From an uncultured Methanobrevibacter sp. (GTDB lineage Archaea > Methanobacteriota > Methanobacteria > Methanobacteriales > Methanobacteriaceae), in contig CADBMS010000082.1 in assembly GCA_902795935.1 (NCBI GenBank), positions 1 to 12,996 of the forward strand: DNA of 12,996 nt, in the 5' to 3' direction. The stretch's first letter is position 1, and the number at the start of each line of letters is the position of its first letter. Below are positions 7,802-12,996 of this stretch, one piece after another. The translations under genes were made by a program, and so were the position numbers. The notes under the pieces are model-generated. The model was not told where the DNA came from, did not search any database, and saw only the letters and a program-made list of their open reading frames with translations.

Positions 7802-8395
7802 ATGAAAACAACATTAATTTCTACAATTTATTCAATTGAACCTGTAATGGTTTGTATCACTCAATTTTCACCAAATAAAATTATTCTTTTAAGAGAAGAA
7901 AACACACCAAAAGAAAAAACAAAAGCAGAAACAACATTACAAGAAACAATAGGTAAATTTATAGAAATTAAACTATTAACTACTAGCCTTTATGATACTG
8001 TAAAAGTAGCACAAGATACTGCAGATGCAATTGATGAAGAAAAAAGTGAGGGTAATAAAGTTATTGTTAATATAAGTGGCGGTAGAAAACCTCAAGCATT
8101 AGGTGCATTATTCGGTTGTTATGCAAGACATACTGATGTTGAAAGAATTGTTTATGTAACTGAAGAAGATAGTGAACTAATAGACTTACCTATACTCAAT
8201 TTTGGAATATCAAAAACTAAAAAACAAATTTTAGAAGAACTGCAAAATGAATTAGGATCAGTAAAGGCTTTAGCAGAAAAAATAGGTATAAGTAGAGGAA
8301 TGACCTATAACCATATACGTGAATTACGAGAAATGGGATTCATTGATAAAGAAAAATTACATATAACTTCTGCAGGCTATTTAGCAATTATCTAA
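7802..8395 (+). CDS. csa3: Csa3-like CARF-domain transcriptional regulator
   Basis: A 197-residue protein with the two-part layout of CRISPR-associated Csa3 regulators. Residues 1 to about 140 look like a CARF (Rossmann-like) domain. A hydrophobic first strand is followed by an amphipathic stretch, and the conserved ligand-loop motif NISGGRK sits at 90-96, leading into the helix PQALGALFG. Residues about 148-197 form a winged helix-turn-helix: SVKALAEKIGISRGMTYNHI is the HTH and the GFIDKEKLHITSAG segment the wing. In characterised members the CARF domain binds cyclic oligoadenylate made during type III CRISPR interference and the HTH controls cas or repeat transcription. No cas gene or repeat array lies within reach here, so this is an orphan copy, or its locus is elsewhere in the genome. 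AAGGGA lies eight bases before the ATG. Family assignment is fairly sure; ligand and targets are unknown. Confidence 0.82.
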   Translation: MKTTLISTIYSIEPVMVCITQFSPNKIILLREENTPKEKTKAETTLQETIGKFIEIKLLTTSLYDTVKVAQDTADAIDEEKSEGNKVIVNISGGRKPQALGALFGCYARHTDVERIVYVTEEDSELIDLPILNFGISKTKKQILEELQNELGSVKALAEKIGISRGMTYNHIRELREMGFIDKEKLHITSAGYLAII

Positions 8396-8405
8396 ATAAT
8401 TTTTA

Positions 8406-8433
8406 ATAGGTTGTATTTAAGAACACAACTTAT
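8406..8433. terminator. Weak hairpin between convergent genes
   Basis: A nine-pair stem (8406-8414 with 8425-8433, one G-T wobble) encloses a ten-base loop just after the CARF gene stop and before the end of the minus-strand gene. It may act as a termination or transcript-end structure. The rest of 8434-8561 is AT-rich and shows no gene. Confidence 0.3.
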
Positions 8434-8561
8434 AAAATGATAATACACTGCAAAAAAAGTTCATGTAACATATCCTAAATCTAAAAAATTCACTCCCCAA
8501 AATAAACTTAGGACTCAATGAACATAAAATATAAAAAAAGAAAAATAAAATAGAAGATACT

Positions 8562-9332
8562 TTATTTAAACTCAGATATATAAAAAAAATCTTTTTTATA
8601 AAATTTAACCGTGAAAAAACCATCTTCTATATAAAAATCTGGTTTTTTCATACCCCTACGTTCCAATTCTTTTTTCATTTTAAAAGCCGAATTATTTCGA
8701 TAAAAATTAATTCCAGATTTTTTAAAAATACTTTTAATTTTTTTATTATTGTCTTTTAATATATTACCTTCATAAATAATATTCTCATCAACTTTATTAT
8801 CATGGAATTTATTTAATGGAATGTTGTTTTTAAATTCAATTGAATCATTATAAATTATAATTATATTATTTTTATAATTTTGATAATCCGCATGAACTAA
8901 CATATTAATCACAGCTTCTTTCACTGCTTTAATAGGATACTCCATATCCGATAAATAATCTTCAGGATGTATAAAATCCAAATTTTCTTGTAAAATACGC
9001 ATTATTTCTTCAAATTGTACAAAAAGATTTCCATGAACTATTTTTGAAAAAATTAGTTTATTTTTAGTAATTTTTAATATGGAGGTACTATACTTATTTG
9101 CACAATCTCCCCCAAATAAAAATATTGCAGATTTAGTTAGCTCATTTTTTATTAATAAACCTTCTTGTTCACATAATTCCCTAATATCAAATTTTTTATC
9201 CCATAATTCATACTTTGATTTAATTCTCCTAATATACATATTAAAAGTTTCTTTAGATAAATCTTCAATTTTATATTTTTCAAATGTGTTTTCATTATTT
9301 AATGCTTTCATATCTGAAATGGATACTGGCAT
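8562..9332 (-). CDS. Shortened AlbA/Schlafen-HATPase (RecG-like, COG2865-type) protein
   Basis: A 256-residue protein resembling the middle of the COG2865-type regulators, which normally join an N-terminal AlbA_2 (Schlafen-like) domain, a HATPase_c_4 domain and a C-terminal winged helix. The opening PVSISDMKAL matches the linker after AlbA_2. LTKSAIFLFGGD (65-76) matches the typical LTnAaiLLFG segment, and YPIKAVKEAVINMLVHADY (132-150) matches the EalvNAlvHRDY motif with E139, N143, H147 and D149 kept. FYIEDGFFTVKFYKK near the end corresponds to the last strand before the usual winged helix, which is missing. The expected NPG and ErxGtG loops are not clear (KNNIPL; FKKSGINF), so ATP binding may be lost. 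The protein is about half the family's usual length, but its AGGAGG-type ribosome binding site argues for real expression. It converges on the CARF gene. Function is unknown; a regulatory, antitoxin-like or defence role is possible. Confidence 0.65.
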   Translation of the reverse strand: MPVSISDMKALNNENTFEKYKIEDLSKETFNMYIRRIKSKYELWDKKFDIRELCEQEGLLIKNELTKSAIFLFGGDCANKYSTSILKITKNKLIFSKIVHGNLFVQFEEIMRILQENLDFIHPEDYLSDMEYPIKAVKEAVINMLVHADYQNYKNNIIIIYNDSIEFKNNIPLNKFHDNKVDENIIYEGNILKDNNKKIKSIFKKSGINFYRNNSAFKMKKELERRGMKKPDFYIEDGFFTVKFYKKDFFYISEFK

Positions 9333-9337
9333 GATTT

Positions 9338-9345
9338 CCCTCCTC
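9338..9345 (-). promoter_or_regulatory. Near-consensus Shine-Dalgarno sequence
   Basis: Read on the minus strand this is GAGGAGGG, five bases before ATG 9332. It is the strongest ribosome binding site in the window and fixes the start of the shortened HATPase-like gene, arguing against a longer lost N-terminus in this copy. Confidence 0.75.
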
Positions 9346-9624
9346 TAAATTATAAGTTAATTTTAATTAAAATTATTTAATTATTATTACTCATTTATAA
9401 AAATAATGTTTAATAATAACTAATATCTAAAATTATAGAGTATAAATTAGATATAATATATAATTTTAATTTTTTTATATAATTATAACTAAATTTATTT
9501 AATAAAATAGTTATAATTTTTAATTAACTACATAATTATTTTTAATAACAACTATATAAATAATACTAACACGAATAAAATAGAAATGTTTATTATATAG
9601 AACACAATTTTTTTTAAATTTTTT
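9346..9624. other. Gene-free AT-rich stretch before the insertion sequence
   Basis: No coding frame with plausible composition is present. The stretch should hold the minus-strand promoter of the HATPase-like gene. A TATA-like AT block at about 9450-9465 is a candidate but cannot be told from background. The right end runs into the left inverted repeat of the decayed element. Confidence 0.5.
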
Positions 9625-9627
9625 GAG

Positions 9628-9644
9628 TCTGTAAAATTTTATAG
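9628..9644 (+). repeat. Left terminal inverted repeat
   Basis: A 17-base sequence, TCTGTAAAATTTTATAG, is perfectly complementary to 10662-10678. With a few mismatches the match can be extended outward to about 9619. Confidence 0.88.
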
Positions 9645-9732
9645 TTTTTTTGAATTTAATTTTTGCAGTTGTTTTTTTATTATTGTTGTTTATTCTTGTT
9701 AATTTTCTCTTGTTTTTGTAAATGTTTGTTAA

Positions 9733-10667
9733 AAAATAGTTAATTACTTTAATATCAATGTAAAAAAATGTGAAAAAAAATTTGGAATATACAACAATCC
9801 ATTAATTGGAAAGCATAAACAATTTTTACAAGAAATAATTGATAAAATTTCCAGTGTAATGAAAATTGGATATCAATCCCTTCGCAAAATAAGAGAATAT
9901 TTCCAAATATTCATTGGAATAACTGTATCTCATCAAACAATCAAGAATTGGTCTAATAAAAATCATACGGAAAAAATAAAAAATGAAAAATTCGATTATT
10001 CATGTTATTATTTGTATAATGAGCAATTTTTAAGGTTTAATGGCACAAAACACTACAGATTAACTTTATATAATTCAATACTCAATGTTCCAGTTGCATA
10101 AAATATTATACGTCGCAGAATACCCGAAAATACTAAAAAATTCATAAAAGAAAGTACCAAAAATAAACCATTTATTTACTTAACAACAGATTTATTCCAC
10201 CCGTATCGTAATATTCAGATGAATTGAGAGTAAAACATAAATTATGTATTTTTCATTTGTTTAAAACAATAAATAATAAAATAAAAACTTATTGTAGAAA
10301 AAATAAGTTAAATAAAAAGGAAAACAAGTAATTTACGACAATGCACAATTATTAAAAAATTGTTTTAGACAATTCAAGTAATGATGCAATAAACGAATTT
10401 AAACAATATTTACAAAATTATACTGCCATACAGGTAGTATTAAAAGATTTTATAAGATAACATATCATAAATCATTTAAAACAATATATACAATACGTAG
10501 GTGATGAAAATATAGAAAAAACATCAAACAAGTAGAAAATTACTATAGACAAGCACAGCAGAAAAAATAAAGAAAACATACAAAACCAAACAAGGAATAC
10601 TAACATTCCTACACTACTAACTGAAAAAATAGGACAAAAAACATTGAAAAATAAACTAAGCCTATAA
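9733..10667 (+). pseudogene. Broken DDE-type transposase
   Basis: The frame is open from 9733 but only gains an ATG at 9859. It reads through SHQTIKNW (an HTH-like end) and NEQFLRFNGTKHYRLTLYNS to a TAA at 10099-10101. The same frame then continues with RRRIPENTKKFI and TTDLFHPY to a TGA at 10225-10227. Homology-like text resumes in another frame as KHKLCIFHLFKTINNKIK from 10218, then again in other frames (IYDNAQLLKNCFRQF from about 10331; DAINEFKQYL from about 10380; VENYYRQAQQKK; KKTYKTKQGILTFLHY) and ends at a TAA at 10665-10667 inside the right repeat. That gives at least two internal stops and about four frameshifts. In YNEQFLRFNG, families of this type normally have Asp before Glu, so the first catalytic residue may also be lost. 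The full product would have been about 300 residues. A cysteine-bearing stretch just upstream in other frames may be a relic of an N-terminal zinc finger. Confidence 0.85.
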
Positions 10668-10678
10668 AATTTTACAGA
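10662..10678 (-). repeat. Right terminal inverted repeat
   Basis: This is the exact inverted copy of 9628-9644. It overlaps the stop codon of the transposase relic. Two small hairpins (10684-10699 and 10707-10730) follow directly outside it. Confidence 0.88.
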
Positions 10679-10681
10679 ATC

Positions 10682-11218
10682 GAAGAAAAAAGGTTTTCTA
10701 CAAAGCCAATTTTTTATTTTGTGAAAATTGATTGTTATTATTAATGGAGTTAATCATTTTTTTGAAATATTATATATGGGTGCATAATTTGATTTTATAT
10801 TTTTATCATGCCAATATCCACTTCAGATAAGAAAAATGCATAACCATACTATTTAATATTTACTTTATGACTAACTCCAGTTTAACACATTTGAGTAATG
10901 TAACTATATTATGTTTTTTATACTAAATAAATATTTTGATAATTAAAATTAAAATTAATATAAATTTTTTCTTAAAATATGAACAATATCATTTAAAAAA
11001 AATATATTGAACCTAAAAATTACATATTTTATAATTTTTATTTATTTTTTTAGAATTAATACATTTGGGGCACTATAAACAGAACCAAAAAGTAAAAGAT
11101 AAAATATAAAATCAGATATTTAAGAGTTATAATCTTAAAAATATAATTCAATATTGAAGAATATAATAAAATAATTTTAAAAAAAACAACACGGATTTTT
11201 TAAGGGATTTGATATTTT
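10682..11218. other. Gene-free stretch between the insertion sequence and surE
   Basis: About 540 bases without a believable gene on either strand. It contains small hairpins next to the inverted repeat, a nested inverted repeat at 10745-10879, and then very AT-rich DNA that must include the surE promoter and leader. A start-proximal AAGGGA at 11202-11207 is the only ribosome binding site candidate, at a longish distance from ATG 11219. Confidence 0.6.
10745..10879. repeat. Nested imperfect inverted repeat, possible small mobile element or structured RNA
   Basis: TGGAGTTAATCAT at 10745-10757 pairs with ATGACTAACTCCA at 10867-10879, with one mismatch in 13. Inside it, TATGGGTGCAT at 10775-10785 pairs partly with ATGCATAACCATA at 10836-10848. 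The enclosed DNA has no frame. The nested arrangement could be the ends of a MITE-like fragment or the stems of an RNA. Chance pairing in AT-rich DNA is less likely for the outer arm because it is not purely A and T. Confidence 0.4.
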
Positions 11219-12043
11219 ATGAATATTTTAATATCTAATGATGATGGAGTTAATGCACCTGGAATACTAGCTGCAAAGCAAGCTGTTGAAGATTTGGCTA
11301 ATGTTACTGTAGTAGCTCCAGATAAAAATAATAGTAGTGTGGGTCGCCGTATATCATTATTTAAACATTTAAGTTTAGAGTCTTGTGAACTTGAGGATGG
11401 GAGTTTGGCGTATTCTGTTTCAGGTAGTCCTGCTGATTGTGTAACTGTTGGTGTGGATTATGTTATGGATGAAAAACCGGATTTGGTTATAACTGGAATT
11501 AATGCGGGTGTTAATATTAGTTGTGATATTACGTCTTCAGGTACTGTTTGCGCTGCCTTAGAAGCGGTTAGTTTAGGTATTCCTGCTATTGCAGTTTCTC
11601 TTTTTATGGATCCTAAAACTTCTTTTAAACAAGATAAACATGGTGAATGGTATATGGATTATGATTTCACCTTGACAAAGAAGGTTTTGCATAATCTTGT
11701 TTTAAAGATAATTGATGAAGGGTTTCCTGAGGGTGTTGATTTATTTAATTTAAATGTGCCATCAAATTATGAATCGGAGGATGTTAAGATAACACATTTA
11801 TCAAGTAGGATGCTTGATAAAAAAGTTATTGATAACACTAATAAAGAAAAAGCAGAAATATTTAACTATCCTTTAGATGAAAATCAAGAAACTGATGATT
11901 TAATTATGATTACGTCAAGTCTTGTTCAAGAATATGGTGGGGGTAGTGATGGACATGCCTTGATTGTTGAAAAATGTCCAAGTTTAACCCCTCTTAATGT
12001 TGATATGACTTTTAAAGACTTAAAAGGATGGAAAATCCAATAA
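11219..12043 (+). CDS. surE: 5'-nucleotidase SurE
   Basis: Metal-dependent nucleoside monophosphate phosphatase (also active on short polyphosphates in some species), 274 residues, the normal family length. The N-terminal motif ISNDDGVNAPG carries the metal ligands D8 and D9. Ser39 or Ser40 in APDKNNSS and Asn95 in GINAGVN (93-99) complete the metal site, and SGTVCAALEA from 107 is the next conserved block. SGSPADC at 68-74 is also typical. The frame is intact with no oddities. It stands alone, about 540 bp after a dead insertion sequence and 267 bp before another transposase, so it is probably transcribed by itself. Its wording is slightly less A-rich than the Rad50 and Mur genes but gives no real sign of transfer. 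Confidence 0.96.
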   Translation: MNILISNDDGVNAPGILAAKQAVEDLANVTVVAPDKNNSSVGRRISLFKHLSLESCELEDGSLAYSVSGSPADCVTVGVDYVMDEKPDLVITGINAGVNISCDITSSGTVCAALEAVSLGIPAIAVSLFMDPKTSFKQDKHGEWYMDYDFTLTKKVLHNLVLKIIDEGFPEGVDLFNLNVPSNYESEDVKITHLSSRMLDKKVIDNTNKEKAEIFNYPLDENQETDDLIMITSSLVQEYGGGSDGHALIVEKCPSLTPLNVDMTFKDLKGWKIQ

Positions 12044-12310
12044 ACACATAGACAGTTATAAAAAAAATTCTTGCTGAATGAACTATTATGAATCTAGTAT
12101 ATTATATGTTCTAAAAAATTTATAATATATGGGGGTGCCTGAATTTTTTTATTATAAATTCAGTCTAATTTTTTGTATTTTTGTTTCTTTTAGTGTTAAA
12201 CGGGGTGTGTTTGTAAAAATACATTTTTATTATTTTTATTATTAAAAATGGGTAAGTAATATTGTTAAATTTAAGTATTGTGTGTTACATATCTTTATTT
12301 GTGGATATAA
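12044..12310. other. Gene-free stretch after surE, likely including the left end of a transposon
   Basis: No gene is visible. It contains a hairpin (12139-12163), G-runs unusual for this DNA (GGGGG at 12131-12135 and CGGGG near 12200), and T-rich tracts. Because a transposase starts at 12311, the left end of its element should lie here, but without the right end in the window the inverted repeat cannot be recognised. Confidence 0.45.
12139..12163 (+). terminator. Hairpin followed by T-rich DNA after surE
   Basis: CTGAATTT at 12139-12146 and AAATTCAG at 12156-12163 form a perfect eight-pair stem with a nine-base loop, and a T-run follows (12169-12174 and beyond). This could terminate surE transcription, or shield the transposase from outside transcription if it lies just inside the element end. 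Confidence 0.4.
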
Positions 12311-12996
12311 ATGAATCACGGATTAAATTTAGATATTAAAGACCCGAATTACATTTTGAAAGAAATATTTAAAATTATGGATTCTCGAAAAACCAAAGAA
12401 ATATTGTCTTCATGTGGTTTTAAAAACTTAAATAATCAAATATTTGCGTTTAAAATTATATTTATTAGTATGTTCTTTGGTTTAGATACAAAATTTATTC
12501 TAAATGGGCTTGAAAATAAAGAAAGGCTTCGTAAATACTTTAATATTTCTGAAGTTTTAAGTGCCAATCAAGTTTATAAAAATTTTTTCAACACAAGGGC
12601 CTGAAAAACCAAGTAAAGTGCTAAATAGCATCTTAAACCAAAGTAATAGTGTAAAAAGAAGGGTAAGGAAGACTTTTATTGTTGATGCTATCTCTATTGA
12701 TTTGGATTTTAATTTTAGGCGAAATAAGAAGATAAAAGAACAACTAAAAGCACTTGATTTAAAATGGGATTATTCATATTCTAAAGGATTTATATCGCAT
12801 TTAAAGCAACTGTTTGTCATTGATTACGATAATATGAAGACGGTTGCTATTTTAATCCATTCTCGGGTGCCACACGATTCTAAGATTTTTGATGAAATAT
12901 TAGAAACGCTCCAAAAAAGACGAATTAACAAAAAAAAAGACATACTAATCTTCGACAAAGGATATTACAGCTACAACAACTACCAAATAGGAATTA
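12311..12996 (+). pseudogene. IS4-like DDE transposase, frameshifted and cut by the window edge
   Basis: The first frame gives 97 residues from ATG 12311 (MNHGLNLDIKDPNYIL...), ending at TGA 12602-12604 after VYKNFFNTRA. The adjoining frame from 12588 is open to the window end for 136 codons and continues the same protein: STQGPEKPSKVLN, then FIVDAISIDLDFNF with the first catalytic Asp at 12684-12686, and IFDKGYYSY with the second at 12954-12956. The third catalytic residue (Glu) would lie beyond 12996. Rejoining the two parts needs a +1 shift in the T6 run at 12583-12588; with five Ts the text reads YKNFSTQGPEKP, which looks native. The downstream part has no other damage, so the lesion is young or a sequencing error. 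GTGGAT (12301-12306) could serve as ribosome binding site. It is unrelated to the transposase relic at 9733-10667. It may alternatively be a frameshift-expressed pair, although +1 is unusual for that. Confidence 0.82.

Larger units (their letters stand above)
9625..10681 (+). mobile_element. Decayed insertion sequence of about 1.05 kb
   Basis: A transposase relic lies between inverted ends. The core TCTGTAAAATTTTATAG at 9628-9644 recurs exactly inverted at 10662-10678, and the similarity continues outward with mismatches, so the tips are probably GAGTCTG at 9625 and the complement of GATTCTG ending at 10681. Spacing of about 1,050 bp fits a simple one-gene element. The outer GATTCTGTAAAA resembles the GGTTCTGT tips of IS6/IS240-type elements, but the transposase also shares features with other DDE families, so the family is left open. 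I see no direct repeat of target DNA at the ends, consistent with an old insertion. The element cannot be autonomous because its gene is broken. Confidence 0.85.

Noticed and set aside
8417..8623. Minus-strand frame at the end of the HATPase-like gene
   Set aside because: A Phe/Ser/Leu-rich shadow that overlaps the supported stop region, with no initiation signal.
9079..9348. Plus-strand frame opposite the HATPase-like gene start
   Set aside because: Antisense to recognisable protein (LFGGD segment) and to the strong ribosome binding site.
7574..9624. CRISPR array near the Csa3-like gene
   Set aside because: I looked for regularly spaced direct repeats of 25-40 bases and saw none.
9625..10681. 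Target-site duplication flanking the insertion sequence
   Set aside because: The bases just outside the proposed tips (T-rich on the left, GAAGAAAA on the right) do not match at any short length.

Overview
The window looks like a chromosomal segment of a very AT-rich methanogenic archaeon of the order Methanobacteriales, with Methanosphaera or Methanobrevibacter the best guesses. The grounds are an archaeal-type Rad50, two Mur-type peptide ligases of the kind these pseudomurein-walled archaea carry, a Csa3-like CARF/winged-helix regulator, SurE, GGTG/GAGG-type ribosome binding sites, and heavy AAA/AAT/TTA codon use. The genus is inferred from composition and gene content, not from any marker RNA.

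Left part (1-7573, all + strand, compact): the 3' end of a gene, probably mre11, overlaps rad50 by 11 bp, giving the usual Mre11-Rad50 double-strand-break repair pair. After a 98-bp gap comes a cell-envelope-looking cluster: a MurC/D-like ligase, a MurT-like ligase with a Cys4 zinc-ribbon insertion (5-bp spacing), an N-terminally anchored, sequon-rich extracellular protein that starts inside the MurT-like gene, and a small MobA-like nucleotidyltransferase. The tight spacing suggests one transcription unit. Pseudomurein precursor assembly is the most economical theme, but it is an inference for the last two genes.

Middle part (7574-9332): a free-standing CARF plus winged-helix regulator (Csa3-like), with no cas gene or CRISPR array beside it, faces a minus-strand gene. 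That gene encodes a shortened, degenerate relative of the AlbA/Schlafen-HATPase (RecG-like, COG2865-type) regulators and has a near-perfect Shine-Dalgarno sequence.

Right part (9333-12996): gene-poor and transposon-rich. A decayed insertion sequence of about 1.05 kb is bounded by a 17-bp perfect terminal inverted repeat (9628-9644 and 10662-10678), and its transposase is broken by stops and several frameshifts. After it comes about 540 bp without genes, containing a nested inverted repeat (10745-10879). Next is an intact surE, a gene-free stretch with a hairpin, and the start of a second, unrelated transposase (IS4-like DDE type) that carries a +1 frameshift in a T6 run and leaves the window at the right edge.

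No tRNA, rRNA or CRISPR array was seen.
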